This document shows, in pieces, positions 1-13,519 of a stretch of 64,000 bases of DNA; within the stretch, counting starts at the first letter, position 1; every line of letters starts with the position of its first letter. The position numbers and the translations under genes are program-made. A model generated the notes under the pieces. The model did no database searches and was not told the origin of the DNA. It saw only the letters and a list, made by a program, of their open reading frames with translations. This stretch comes from Leptodactylus fallax (taxonomy: Eukaryota > Chordata > Amphibia > Anura > Leptodactylidae): NCBI GenBank assembly GCA_947044405.1, contig CAMRHE010000054.1:2480001-2544000 (forward strand), in the 5' to 3' direction.

Positions 1-1637
1 AATCAAGTTTTAGTGTACTACACTTTGCAGGAATGGCCCTCACAAAGGTCTCCAACGATCTCTTGACAGTTAAATCTAAAGGGAACTATTCACTACTTAT
101 TCTTCTAGATCTCTCAGCAGCATTTGACACTGTAGACCACCAACTCCTCCTCACTATGCTCCATTCTATTGGCCTCAGGGATACCGCTCTCTCTTGGTTT
201 TCTTCCTATCTCTCTGACCACTCATTTAGTGTATCATTTGCTGGTGCTATTTCTTCTCCTCTGCCCCTTTCGGTTGGGGTTACTCTAGGCTCGGTCCTAG
301 GTCCCCTCCTCTTTTCTCTGTATACAGCCCCAGTTGGACAAAACATTCGCAAATTTGGGTTTCAATACCATCTTTATGCAGATGATACCCAACTGTATAC
401 CTCATCCTGTGACATTACTCCTGCACTACTACAGAACACCAGTGACTGTCTCTCTGCTGTCTCTAACATCATGTCTTCTCTTTATCTGAAATTGAATCTT
501 TCAAAAACAACTTCTTGTGTTCCCTCCATCTACTAACCGACCTAACCCTGATATCTCCATTTCTGTCTGTGGCCTATTACCCCGAGGAGGCACGCCCGCT
601 GTCTGGGGGTTGTATTTGATTCAGATCTCACCTTTACCCCACATATTCAGACAATTGCACGCTCTTGCCACTTGCACCTTAAAAACATCTCTAGAATTTG
701 CCCTTTTCTCACTGTGGAAACATCAAAAACCCTCATTGTCGCTCTGATTCTCTCTCATCTTCACTACTGCAATTCTCTTCTAATTGGGCTTCCTCTTACT
801 AAACTCTCCCCACTACAATCTGTCCTGAATGCGCCCGCCAGACTCATCTTTCTGTCAAACCGGTACATAGATGCATCTACCTTGTGTCAGTCACTGTATT
901 GGTTGCCCATCCATCACAGAATACAATATAAAATTATCACACTGACCCACAAATCCATCCATAGCAATGCGCCCCCCCCCCCCTATATCTCCTCCCTCGT
1001 CACTGTCTACCGCCCTAACTGTCCTCTCCGTTCTGCCAGTGACCTTAGACTTGCATCCCCTGTTATCCAAACATCCCACTCCCCGTCTCCAAGACTTTTC
1101 TCGAGCTGCACCGGTGGTCTGGAATGGTTTACCCAAGACAATCCGATTAATCCCCAACTACAGCAGCTTCAAAACTGCCCTAAAATCATATCTGTATTGT
1201 CAGGCTTATCAAGTGACCTGATCACAGTGTAGTGTGCGGAGGTGTAGAACAATAACACCTTTTATCCTTCCTCCTCTGTTCCTCAGATCCTCTCCTCTCC
1301 ATCTAGAAGTTACACTGCACTCCTTGCACTTAGTATATGTTTATTCACAGATAAAGGCTGGTGACAGGTTCATACAGTTTCAGTTACATAACCTTTTCTA
1401 TTAAAAGATGGCTGGACCATGGTAGCAAACAAGCCCTCTGACCTCTTGTGTCCCACTATCTCCTCATAGAATGTAAGCTCTTGCGAGCAGGGCCCTCACT
1501 CCTATTGTTTGATATGTTTATTTCTTTGTCATATTGTACTGTAAGGTCTCATATTGTCTGTTTCATATGTCCTCTGATTTGTTAAGTGCTACAGAATATG
1601 TTGGCGCTATATAAAGTTATTATTATTATTATTATAT
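1..1637 (+). mobile_element. L2-like LINE, 3' portion
   Basis: This non-LTR retrotransposon is cut by the left window edge. It holds a broken reverse transcriptase (33-1221) followed by a 3' untranslated tail. The tail has features common to amphibian L2 elements: a short hairpin (GCTCTTGCGAGCAGGG near 1480), the motif TTGGCGCTATATAAAG, and a terminal TTA microsatellite at about 1616-1636. L2 elements end in short tandem repeats instead of long poly(A). A piece of a closely similar RT lies on the minus strand at the right window edge. The clade assignment (L2 within the CR1 superfamily) is from motif recognition. Confidence 0.85.
33..1221 (+). pseudogene. L2-like reverse transcriptase, broken
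   Basis: This is the RT of a LINE, which copies element RNA at a nicked chromosomal target. The first open stretch (33-536) carries the conserved [13 protein letters not shown] block, the [13 protein letters not shown] block and the catalytic YADDTQLY motif. It stops at 534-536. The same frame resumes to about 1010 with the thumb-like region (LSHLHYCNSLL, LYWLPIHHRIQYKI). A shift then moves the conserved C-terminus (FSRAAPVVWNGLP, FKTALKSYLY) to another frame, ending at 1221. At least one stop and one or two frameshifts make it inactive. The endonuclease domain would lie upstream of the window. Confidence 0.85.
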
Positions 1638-2967
1638 AGTATAGTGGTACATGGAGATCCTGCAGTGCTGTACTATGACATAGAGATGAACAAACAGGTC
1701 ATGACAAACCAGTTTCAATTGGAATTTTTCAAAAGTTTTGGTTTTAGACGAAACTGAAACTTTTGCAATTCGTCTTGGCAAAATAAAATGGCTGCCGCCA
1801 CATGTATGACGATGTAAAAAAGCAAAGAAGGAGGAAAATCACATGGTCTCTGTGACCTAGGCAAGCTTCTGGCATCACCTGATAGCCTCTCAACCAATCA
1901 TGGTGGTAGTCGGAGATGTTACAATGCTAACGTTGTATATATAATATAAGATACTGTGAGCAGGAAGAAGAAGAGCCTTTTTGTGATACTCAAGCTAGGA
2001 GAAAGACATGTTATCACTGCATGATCCAAACAATTGCTGCTACATTGCTAGTGGAAAAACAACACGAGCATTGAAATAGGACTACAGAATTATAGAAGGA
2101 GGATTAACAGAGCACAGTTTAGATTTAATCAATTTTAGACAGGCATGAAAAATCACAGCAGCAGGGGGAAGAAGCTCTACAGTACACTGTGCTGTCTATG
2201 TGACTGCAGTGTTCACTGTATTACACATACACTGGCCAGGACACCATTTCATTGCTAATAATCTCATTTTGTTAAGTCTTTATTTTTTATGTATTTATTT
2301 ATTTTTTTACAATAGAGCTACTCTTGCTGAATGTCCAGAGTGTCTTATATTGTTCTTACTGACAAAATCAATCCTTTTTGTGCAAAATCTAATTTTGTTA
2401 GAAGTTTTATTTGGCAATAGTGTTTTTTTTTGTTAACTAATACAGTAAAACTGCAAAAATCCAAGCTGACTTATGCAGTATGTTCTAGTCTAATTCTCAC
2501 ATCAGGAGACCATTTCAGTGTTAAATATCATCATCTTGTTAAGTATTTTTTTAAAATAGTGTTTTATCCTAACAAATACAGAAAAACTGTCATTGTTTAT
2601 CACTGTAGATATCCAAGCAGACACATGTAGTGTGTTATAGTCTAATACTGGCCAGGTTACATTTTCAAGTCTAAATCTCATTTCTTTCCAAATTTTCTGC
2701 AAATAGAGTTTTTTTAGAAAAAAAAAAAGGAACAAAACACAGTGTCAGATTTTTCGCCAATTACTTTTATATATGCAGTGAAATAAAATGACTGGAAAAA
2801 AACATGGCAGGGGAAAGGCTAAAGGTGGAGGAGGAAACATTTGTACTACTGCCATTTGTACCACTGCCACCAGTGAAAATACTAATGCTAACAATAAAAA
2901 TATGGGTGGCAACAGCAACACTACTAATGGTCTTGGCAGCCCCTCCAGTAGACGTGGGGTTAATATA
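1638..2967. other. Unassigned stretch with weak hAT-like traits
   Basis: No gene is supported. The segment begins near 1680 with TAGAGATGAACAAAC, which resembles the TAGAGATGAGCGA-type ends of frog hAT elements. A short open frame at 2788-3000 (+) starts with a basic Gly/Lys-rich stretch (MTGKKHGRGKAKGGGG) followed by Asn/Thr-rich sequence, as in some hAT N-termini. It runs straight into the next element, so nothing downstream can confirm it. The middle (2000-2750) is AT-rich without recognisable structure. The hAT link is a guess. Confidence 0.3.
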
Positions 2968-3342
2968 CAGTTGCATCTCAATAAATTTGAATATCTTTGA
3001 AATGCTTATTCATTTCAGTGATTCAGTAATTCAATTCATAATCAGCAGTCTTCCATGATTGTGTGTCCTACTGAACCAGACTGAAGGACCATTTAAAGGC
3101 TTAGGAAACCTTGGCAGGTGACACACTGAATTTACAATACTGAACTTTTTACAATATTCAAATTTTCTTAGATTTTGCTTTTCATTACCTGTAATCCATA
3201 ATCAACATTTACAGAAATAAAACACTTGAAATAGAACACTCTGTGTGTAAAGAATCTAGAAAATATAGGAAGTCACTTTTTTAATTTAATTACTGAAAGA
3301 AAGAAATGTTTCAAAGATATTCTGATTATTGAGGTGCACCTG
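2968..3342. mobile_element. Small non-autonomous Tc1/mariner element
   Basis: The 375-bp element has inverted ends and TA target duplications at 2966-2967 and 3343-3344. The left end reads CAGTTGCATCTCAATAAATT and the right end is its inverse (TTATTGAGGTGCACCTG). This matches a widespread vertebrate Tc1/mariner terminus (CAGGTGCATCTCAATAAATT) that I recognise. No transposase remains. It keeps only the two terminal regions, so it is an internal-deletion derivative mobilised in trans. Confidence 0.75.
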
Positions 3343-3388
3343 TACTTCCTGAGAATAAATATGATCAGATTACTTTTATTTCTCGTCT

Positions 3389-4632
<1,244 letters not shown>

Positions 4633-6990
4633 CATTTTTTTTTTTCAATTCAAAAGGTTTATTGATTTTCAGAATTACAAAATCAGAAACAAATACAAAC
4701 ATACAACTAAAGCAGTTGAAACAAACAAATGAAACCAGCGGCCGCCTGGGGAGAATACCCAAAGCGGTAGCACCCACCAAAGAGGAGAAGGGCAGAAAGG
4801 GGGATGGGAGTAGCGAGAGGAAGTGGGGGGAGGGAAAAAGAGAAGAGTGGCAACAGATGAGAAAGAGAAGCAAAGTGAAGAAAGAGAGAGAAGAAGAAAA
4901 GAAAAGAAAAAGAAAAAAAAAATATAATAAGGGAGGGAGGGATATAGAATATGAGGGAAGCAAGTGGGGGACTAGGAACAGACCCATAGATCCACACGAG
5001 CCAGGCCCTCTAACAACATCGAGGGTGCCAGAAGCCAAAAAGCAGGCAGATAAATGTAAATCAGAAGGAAACAGGTCTACAAACTGTTGTAGACAGTAGG
5101 CCACACGCCTCGGCCAAAAGCCTATGTAGGAGCTGCAGATCCAAGGAGCAACAGGTACTCTCCAGAATGCTGGAATTCCAACTAGTAGAACCAGGTTTTG
5201 TTAAAGACCTCAACTGTGTTATGCAGGAAAGAGATAAGGTTCTCCATACGCATAATTTCATTGACCTTCAAAATCTAGAGGGAGAGAGGAGGTTCCGTAT
5301 GCTTCCAGAATTGTGAGATGCAGGCCCGGGCCGCTAGGATCAGGAAGCAGAGTAGACAATGTTTGTAAATTTGCACTGGAGACTCGCAATGGTGGAGAAG
5401 GAACAGAGCAGAGCCTAAACAGTGGGACATCTCAGTGATCTGTAAAATAATCCACCTAACTTCCTCCCAGAATAGGGAAAGGACTTTACAAGACCAAAAG
5501 ATATGAAGTATGGTACCCTCCTCCGACCCACATCTCCACCACATGGGCGTGACCTGGGGAAAGAGTGTATGCACTTTTGTTAGGACCCGATACCACTGAG
5601 AATCTTAAAACGGTCTCATGAGAGAGGCGGAAAATACGCTCTCTTTGAATCTGAGAGAGAGAGCTCTAGGTCCGACTCCCAATTCAGCATGAAGCGGGGG
5701 ACCGCCCTAGGAGGAGGTTCAATCGGGAGCTTGTAGATGGCAGAGAGGGAGTGGCGCAGTAGACCATCGCCCATGCAAAGGATTTCTAAGAGTGTGTATG
5801 TAGTCCTAAAATCCGTGGGAGCCGGAAGGAAACACACAAAATGACGAAGCTGCATCTCTCATCAAACATCCAGAGGGGAGAGAGCAAGTGATTGGCATAT
5901 TCCTGGAGTCAACTGCCAACCCGAGTCACCTCATAGGTGGCAGACACGATAGAAGCCATGACGTCGTCAGTTTCGAAACACTCTGTCCGAGATCCCATGG
6001 GGGAACTTAGGGTTACCCAAAACTGGGTAGCATGAAGCGTTCAGTGGGAGCAGAAGATCGCAGATCGGGCAGTGAGAACATACTCGAAGCATGAGGTTGA
6101 TGGTAGGATGAGAGCAGAGAGACGACAGCAAGGGTGGTGTGAGCCAAGAAGCTGATTGCAGGGGCACCGAAGAGTACGCTTGCTCGATGTATACCCGGAG
6201 TTTGGAAGAGCTATGTCTGCACCAATCCACCACATGGGCAAGATGAATAGCAAAATAGTACGATTTCATGTCAGGGAGGAACAGTCCGCCACTACATTTT
6301 GGGAGATAGAGGAGGGTTCTACTGACTCTCACCAGTTTACCTGACCAGATAAAAGACGTCTGAATGGAGGAGAGGGTCCAAAAGAAGAAGGACGGAAGAT
6401 GGATGTGTAGAGCATGCGTGAGGTAAAGAAGACGCGGGAGGATATTCATTTTAAAGATAATGCATCTACCGAACCATGTAAACATACTCTTTGTCCATCT
6501 GGTGCAATCAGCACAGATTGAGGCCAACATAGGGGGGAAATTGAACTGGAATTGTGAGGAAGACACCCAGGTATTTTAGGGCCTGAGGCAACCAACGGAA
6601 GGGAAAGGACTGATGCAGGGTAGACACTTGATGGTCTGCCAGTGTCATGTTAAGTGCCTTGGATTTGGAAAAATTTATCTTGAAATTGAAAAGCTTGGAA
6701 CAGTCGTGGAAGGTCGCCATTAGACAGGGGAGGGAGACATGAGGAGAGGGAAGAAAGAACAGTAAGTCATCGGCATAGGCCACCACATTATAAAGGCGAG
6801 AAGCATGAGCCCCCCCAGAGACATCAGGATGTGCACAAACATGCTGGAGGAAGGGCTCTAGGGTCAGGATAAAAATCAGGGGAGACAATGGCCACCCCTG
6901 CCTGGTACCATTTGCGAGGGGAGAGCAGGCTGTTAACCCAAACCTAGGCTGAGGGTTGGGAATAGAGGGAAAGGATTCACCTCTCAAGAT
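4633..6990 (-). mobile_element. 5'-truncated L1-type LINE, minus strand
   Basis: On the minus strand the element reads ORF2 (RT then C-terminal Cys region), then a polypyrimidine-rich 3' UTR (4790-4930), and ends in a poly(A) tail seen as a T run near 4635-4646. A tail plus 5' truncation is the standard product of L1 target-primed reverse transcription. The 5' limit near 6990 is where RT homology stops. I could not find a target-site duplication at the two ends. It interrupts the Tc1 at 3389-4632, so it is younger than that element. Confidence 0.8.
5275..6987 (-). pseudogene. L1 ORF2 reverse transcriptase remnant
   Basis: The minus-strand frame opens at 6987 and includes the L1-typical GTRQGWPLSPLIF block and the catalytic YADDLLFF motif (6508-6987). 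A frameshift near 6540-6566 moves to a second stretch (5967-6566) with FGRCIIFKMNILPRLLYL and GGLFLPDMKSYY, typical of the L1 region after the RT core. A further stretch (5275-5574) carries WWRCGSEEGTILHIFWSC, the Cys-containing segment near the L1 C-terminus. Two or more shifts and stops make it dead. The endonuclease and N-terminal RT are missing through 5' truncation. Confidence 0.85.
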
Positions 6991-6999
6991 TCACCTTGT

Positions 7000-8900
7000 T
7001 TTGGGTTTCAGTGGTTTGTCACAAACCAGAGCTTAAATTGGTTTAAAACATAGTGCATGGCACACTAAGGGCTCTTAGGACTCTATTTAGCCCATTTCTA
7101 GCTCTCTATGGCAAACACAGCTGAAGTTATGTCAAAGTGACAGTGACATGTATGTCTTTGATAAAAAAAAAAATATTGTGTCTACCAGTTGAAAAGTCAT
7201 GAAGAACTGGCTTTATAAAAAAAAAGCCACCAAAAATTATCCCTTTATGGGAGCAGATGCAACACCAAGTTACAATTAGAGAATTTCAAGTAAAATGTGA
7301 GGCACATTATCAGTGTTCCTAGGCTACCTGCTGAAAAATAGTCCAAGAGTGACTAAGATGTAGAAGTTGTTATTCTACTTCCACCTCTCATTGTCTAACT
7401 GTAAATGTTCCATGTAAGCTGTAGATAACAGAGATGACATCTCTGACTCTGCAGTTGTCGACACATTTGGTGACTTGAGCCTCCTCAAAGGGTTTCAGAA
7501 GGTGACACACTTTCCTCATGAGGCTCCAATGGAGGATTTCAAAATAACATATTGTCTCTAAGGTTTGCTGCATACAGTAATCATTCACTGCCTTTTGTTG
7601 CTCAAACTGATGCTTCAGCATCTATCACCATTACATGCAATGTGCACTTTAGCTTACAGCTGTGAAAAGAGAGAGAAGGAGAGGAAGCAATGGATTACCC
7701 TGGTGAAGTTGGTGTCAGGAAAAGGTCCAGTAAGGAGGCGGTTGGTTCCCGCCTGGTGGTTGAACTGGGGCTGCACCCACAGGATGGGGTCGGCACTAAC
7801 ACCTAGCCTTGCTGCATTTCTGGATGGTGGCCACTGCCACTCAAAACATTGATCCATTGGGCCATGAAAACTATGTATTGTTCCTGCCCATAATTGCTGC
7901 TCCATGTGATGACAGTGGCGTGCACCTTTCCCCATATGGATATATCCAAGGGAGAACCACATTGCAATAAAAAGCAGGGACAGCTTTGCTAGAGAAATAA
8001 TGGCAGCTTGGTATTTTCTATTGATACTGTGAGCATGCAATCAGTTAGCGAAACACAGTGAAATCCAGTTAGTGGTACACAGAGATGGCTCCACCAGTAA
8101 CTTGGCCAGGTGTGAGTTAAAAACTAACCGGCTGACTAAGTGCATATTGCTGATAATGACAATAATGAGGTGCTAATTGTGGATGTGGCCTGTCTACAAA
8201 GAAGATCATGGGAAGAAGGAGTAGGACAGTCTTGTTCACTTTGCCTGCCAGTGCCACTGCCAAATCCATTTTTTCAAATTAACTGGTGATGGAATTTCAT
8301 AAGAGTACAGAGATACCTAACTATTTTTCTGCTTGCAGATCTTGTACCTTGCCATGGATTTGTCATTTGGTAATGTACAAAAAAGTTCCTATATAAGAGA
8401 TCACTGCACATAGCTGTGGATACTTGTCTGCCAGTGCCATCATCGCCTCCACTACCGCCCAAGTTTTCCTTAGGCCTGCCCCAGGCAGGTTTTTTGGATG
8501 TTGAGGCTGCACTTTTGCAACTGCTACCAATCTCTTCCTCTGATGTCAACATCTTATTACCTTATCTGCAATAGACTAATTTTTCTCACTTTTTGTGGAC
8601 TCACCATGCAATAGGATTGCTCTATACCCTCACATTTCCCACCTCCAGATTTCCCCTTAGGCCCATACTAGCATGACTATATCACACTGCCCCTACTACC
8701 TCTGTCTTCCTCCTCTGCCTCCTCTACATCCAAAAAAACACTGTCTGATCTCATCCAACTCATGAAGAGGAGGAAAATTTGGGCTACACAGACTATCACT
8801 CTCAGCAGATGCCACATGACTACTGTGTCATTGAAGATAAAGAAGACATAGTTGACAGTGCAGAAAGGCAGCATGGTAAATTATGTGTTACAACAGCAGA
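7000..8900 (-). pseudogene. hAT transposase remnant
   Basis: The best-supported part is 7388-7621 on the minus strand. It reads FEQQKAVNDYC, then LMRKVCHLLKPFEEAQ, then RVRDVISVIYSLHG. This is the pattern seen in hAT-family (ZBED-like) transposases between the catalytic core and the C-terminal dimerisation domain. Upstream on the same strand, broken frames up to about 8870 include YIVFMAQWINV near 7850, which resembles the hAT YISFTAHWV block, and an Asp/Ser/Gly-rich stretch at 8274-8552. Many stops and shifts separate the parts. Element ends were not identified; only the 7388-7621 fragment is firm. Confidence 0.5.
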
Positions 8901-8964
8901 GAAGGAGGAGGAACACACAGAACCCCAACTCAACATTTGTGTTTCACTGTTGTCATATCTCATA

Positions 8965-9307
8965 CAGTCATGGCTGTAAGTGTTGGCAACCCTGAAATTT
9001 TTCTAGAAAATGAAGTATTTCTCCCAGAAAATTATTGCAATTTCATGTGTTTTGTTATACACATCTTATTTCTTTTGTGTTTATTGAAACAACACAAAAA
9101 ATAGAGAAAAAAAGCCAAAAATGATATCATTTCATGCAAAACTCAGAAAATGGGCCAGACAAAATTACTGGCACCTTTAAATTAATATTTGGTCACACAC
9201 CCTTTGGTAAAAATAACCAAAATCAATTGCTTCCTATAACCATCAACAAGCTTCATACACCTCTCAACTGGAAATTTGGACCACTCTTCTTTTTCAAACT
9301 GCTACAG
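8965..9307 (-). mobile_element. Tc1 end fragment
   Basis: This is a long Tc1 terminal inverted repeat starting CAGTCATGGCTGTAAGTG after TA at 8963-8964. It is about 85-90% like the terminus at 3389 by eye over the first 90 bases. It continues into the antisense C-terminal end of a transposase (the minus strand encodes an LEQF..EEWSK-like block near 9260-9300). It is cut off at about 9307 by an L1 fragment. The rest of the transposon is missing. Confidence 0.7.
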
Positions 9308-9640
9308 ATCACACCCGGATCAAGCTGGCTTTATGCCTGGGAGGGAAGCCCAAGGCAACAGCACCAAAGCTATAAATCTTATTGATGGTGCTAAAGTGTC
9401 TGTTAGACCTCTCATGCTCCTCTCCACTGACGCTGAGAAGGCTTCGGACAGGGTCAATTGGCAGTTCATGGAGGAGACTCTGTTACATGTGGGCCTTTGC
9501 GAGAACATGATGCGGTTCACCCATCTCTACTATGGAAATAAAGGCAGTTTGAGTGCTGGCATATGGTGTGGAGTTATGGAGGTATTCTCCCCTACTTCTG
9601 CTTAATGTCATACATTATTGGTAGAGCCAACAGACTCACC
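9305..9640 (+). pseudogene. L1-type reverse transcriptase fragment
   Basis: This short piece of L1 RT abuts the Tc1 fragment. The translation contains DQAGFMPGREAQGNSTKAI followed by LLSTDAEKASDRVNW. These correspond to the L1 RT blocks usually written DQxGFIPGR and DAEKAFDRVNW, the second containing the first catalytic Asp. The frame ends at 9603, and a few more L1-like codons (RANRLTLSGG) follow. No tail or 5' end is visible. It could be a relic of a larger insertion or a capture during DNA repair. Confidence 0.75.
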
Positions 9641-10139
9641 CTCTCTGGAGGGCCCACGAAATTTGACTAAGCACATAGATACATTTGTGTTGGGTGTACA
9701 TGTAAATTATAGCTGATAACTATACCAATGTTTGTGAAATATACCCATTTTCTGGCCCCTATCCCAGGATTTATATGTGTACAAACAGTATATGTCTGTA
9801 TTTATACTGTATGTGAATACAGTGCAGAGTGGGTACAGTAATGACTGTATCAGTTTACGCACTGTACTGCGGGTATGTAATAGTTAATTCTTAAACAGTC
9901 CTAGATCACTTGGTTACTTCATTGTTTAAGCTTCGAGCCACCATGGACAATCCATGATTTCCTTGAAAATGGAATTGGTACTTTCCATAAGTCCCATCTC
10001 ACTTACCTGGAAACAATAAGATTCCAACAAGCCCCACTCCACTTACCTGGAAACAATGGGATCCTTTGATATATTGATGCACAAGAGAGCCATTGTTTCT
10101 AATATTTGCTGTGTTTTGTTATAATACAGTAGATATACA

Positions 10140-10181
<42 letters not shown>

Positions 10182-10319
10182 CTTAAGCCACTCTTTTTTT
10201 ACAATACATTTAGTATGATTATACCATGCATACACAATGCTAATACTTACAGATCAGATGACACCATGCATATTATAGAAATATATGTGAAGTATATATA
10301 TTTATAAGTAAGTCTGCAA
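9641..10319. other. No gene; short tandem duplication
   Basis: This AT-rich stretch has no coding signal. It contains an imperfect direct duplication of about 37 bp near 9985-10062, sharing CACTTACCTGGAAACAAT in both copies, and it leads into the TA microsatellite at 10138. I see no element ends. Confidence 0.6.
10138..10180. repeat. (TA)n microsatellite
   Basis: About 20 uninterrupted TA dinucleotides, a common target region for Tc1/mariner elements, though none is inserted here. Confidence 0.95.
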
Positions 10320-13190
10320 CCAGAAATCTTCATATCAAACCAGTTTTGAAATGTTTTTACACAAACGCGCAAAGCTTGGGAAATAAACAGGGAGAATTAG
10401 AGCTGATAATACAGAAGGAAAAATATGATGTCATTGGTATTACAGAAACTTGGTGGAACGATAAGCATGATTGGAATATACAGATGGAAGGATACAACTT
10501 ATTAAAAAAAAATAGAACTAATAAAAGAGGGGGAGGAGTTGCATTGTATGTTAAAAAAGATCACATTTCCACGGAAATCACAGTTTTACAAAATGATAAC
10601 TTATTGGAAAATATTTGGGTAACAATTCAGGGGAAAAACAATGATAAGGACGTCATAATAGGTGTTTATTATAGACCACCAGGACAGACAGAAGACAGGG
10701 ATGAGATTTTTTCACAGCAAATGACCACGCTTTCGAAGAAATTTAAAATTGTTATCATGGGAGACTTTAATTACCCAGATATTCATTGGGAAACTCACAC
10801 AGCTACGAGTAAAAGCTCTATCAAATTTTTATCCTCTCTAGCAGACAACTTCTTTGCCCAGTTAGTAGAAAAAAACACGAGAGGAACATCCATTCTGGAC
10901 CTAGTTTTAACTAACAAGGAGGACATGGTTAAGGAATTAAGGGTAGCAGGGACATTGGGATTCAGCGACCATGCTATACTGGAGTTTGGGGTTGTAAGAA
11001 GAAGAAGACCTGAGAAGACAAAGACTAGAAGGCTCAATTTTAGTAGGGCAGATTTTAGGGGCCTAAAGGTAAGGGTTAGTAGAATTCCATGGCGAAAAAT
11101 ACTTAAGCACAAAAATGCACATGAGGGGTGGGAAATTTTCCGTAGGGAAATCATTAATGCACAGGAACTAACAATACCTAGAAGCAAGTAAAATGGGAAT
11201 CACCTAAAAACTCCAGGATGGATGCCCAAAAAATTACATAACCTACTAAAAAAGAAAAAGGAAACATACAACAAGTGGAAGATGGGAGTTATATCTAAGG
11301 GAGAGTATACAGCAGTTTGCAGACTCTGCAAGATAAGCATTAAAAAAGCTAAGGCTGAATACGAATTGAAGCTTGCAAAAGAAGTTAAGAGTAAGGTAAA
11401 AGGTTTTTGGGGATATGTTAAGAGCAAAAGAAAAGTGAAGGAAACCATTGGAGTCCTGAAGAACGAAAAGGGTGAAAAAGTTAACATGGTGGATCAGCAG
11501 GTGGAGTTACTAAATTCATATTTTGTATCCGTCTCCTCCCAAGAAATGGATGGAAATATCAATATTAATGGTGATAGTGATGAGGGGAATGAGGACTCCA
11601 AGCTGATTATAAGTGAAGGTTTGGTAAGAGAACATTTAGCTAAGATTAAGGAAACCAAGTCCCCAGGACCAGATGATTTACACCCTAGAGTTTTAAAAGA
11701 ATTAGCAGAGGAAATAACAGAACCCCTTGCAATAATCTTTAATAAGTCATGGGAAACAGGAGTGGTCCCTCTAGATTGGAAAAGGGTAAATGTGGTCCCC
11801 ATCTACAAAAAGGGGAATAGGGACGACCCAAGGAAATTATAGGCCGGTAAGTCTGACCTCAATAGTAGGAAAAATCTTTGAACAAATCGTTAAAGAACAT
11901 TTAATTAGGTACCTGGATGGGAAGGCTTTAATTAATCAGAGCCAGCACGGCTTTATGCCTAATAAATCTTGTCAGACTAATCTTATTTCCTTCTATAATA
12001 AAGTCACTGAATGGTTGGACCAGGGGAATGCAGTGGACATAGTATATCTTGACTTTAGTAAGGCCTTTGATAAAGTATCACATAACATTCTTATTGAAAA
12101 AAATGATCAAGTATGGCTTTGATAAAATATCAGTAAGGTGGGTTCACAATTGGCTAAATGATCGGGCACAACGAGTAATTCTAAATGGCTATACATCAAA
12201 CTGGAAGAAAGTAAAAAGCGGGGTGCCGCAGGGCTCTGTCCTGGGCCCAGTACTTTTTAATATTTTTATAAATGATCTAGATGATGGGATTAATGGGGAA
12301 CTAATAAAATTTGCAGATGATACAAAGATAGGAGGAATGGCCAACACTAGAGAGGAGAGAGAGTGCATCCAAAAGGACTTAGACACACTGGAACAATGGG
12401 CTGAGGTGAACAAAATGGTATTCAACAGGGACAAATGCAAAGTTCTACATCTGGGTAACAGAAATGCAAGAAGCATATATAGTATGGGAGGAATAGAACT
12501 AAGTGATAGTACAGGGGAAAAGGATCTGGGCATAATAATAGATCACAAATTCAACATGAGTCAACAGTGCGGTGCGGTGGCTAAAAAGGCTAATAAAATT
12601 CTAGGATGTATCAAGACGAGCATTGAAGCTAGATCAAGAGAGGTAATTATTCCGCTGTACTCTGCCCTGGTCAGACCCCACCTGGAATACTGTGTACAGT
12701 TCTGGGCTCCCCAGTTTAAGAAAGACATCGATTTATTGGAGCAGGTCCAGAGAAGAGCAACCAAAATGGTGGAAGGTCTACAAACCATGTCCTACGAAGA
12801 AAGGCTAAAAGAATTGGGACTGCTTAGTTTGCAGAAGAGAAGGCTAAGGGGAGACTTAATAGCGGTATTTAAATATCTGAAAGGTTGTCACAGTGCAGCG
12901 GGATCTACCCTATTCTCATTAGCAGAAGGAAGCACGAGAAGTAATGGGATGAAACTAAGGGGAAGGAGATTCAGATTAGACATTAGGAAACACTTTCTAA
13001 CAGTAAGGGTAGTGAGGGAGTGGAATAGGCTGCCACAGGAGGTGGTGAGTTCTTCATCAATTGAAATCTTCAAGCGTAATCTGGATAGGTATATAGCTGG
13101 GATGATCTAGGAATTCCTGCTTTTGCAGGGGGTTGGACTCGATGGCCCTTGAGGTCCCTTCCAACTCAAACAAACAAACAAAAAAAAAAA
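10320..13190 (+). mobile_element. CR1 LINE, nearly complete ORF2
   Basis: A non-LTR retrotransposon of the CR1 clade. It carries one long endonuclease-RT reading frame (10346-13110) and a short 3' UTR ending GGTTGGACTCGATGGCCC then CCTTCCAACTC. That is the classic CR1 3' signature. A CAAA/A-rich tail follows to about 13190. The 5' limit near 10320 is inferred from the start of the ORF2 homology; ORF1 and a promoter are absent, so the copy is 5' truncated. With so few coding defects it is one of the younger elements here. Confidence 0.9.
10346..13110 (+). pseudogene. CR1 ORF2: APE endonuclease + reverse transcriptase
   Basis: A protein of roughly 920 residues once the breaks are ignored. The N-terminal APE-type endonuclease nicks target DNA and shows IGITETWW (catalytic Glu), GGGVALYV, VYYRPPGQ, MGDFNYPDIHW and the terminal SDHAILEF. 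The RT follows with SPGPDDLHPRVLKEL, YRPVSLTSIVGKIFEQ, VYLDFSKAFDKVSH, GVPQGSVLGPVLFN and the catalytic FADD at 12310-12321. The C-terminal thumb/connection region (LYSALVRPHLEYCVQFW, EWNRLPQEVV) runs to the stop at 13110. Only three defects are visible: an in-frame TAA at 11189-11191, a +1 shift near 11826-11840, and a +1 shift in the A-run at about 12097-12103. Confidence 0.9.
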
Positions 13191-13519
13191 GTTACTGCAC
13201 ATTGTAGAGACAGCATGCTGAGCACCATTAAAGGGGTTTTCCGGGCAAAAAATGTTATTTAAAAAAACGTCTGTTAGTGCTATTAATGGGTTAATAAATG
13301 CACCCATATAACTTTAGCAATGTTTTGAGTGATTTCTGGGTGTCTCTGGGAGCTCCTGCCTTTGTTTACATGCTTCAGATTCCTGCTATGGAGCTTCCTC
13401 ACTAACCCCTCTCACCTCACTACCCCCTCCTTCCTCACTCCCTCCCTGTTTCTCTAGCTATCCCGCCTCTACCTACTCAGCCCAGCCCCTGACCCATATT
13501 ATATACTTACCCTCCACAC

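Noticed and set aside
13228..13250. TTAA-flanked ends read as piggyBac
   Set aside because: piggyBac ends begin CCY after TTAA; these continue AGGGGTT, fitting the T2/Kolobok-like pattern instead.
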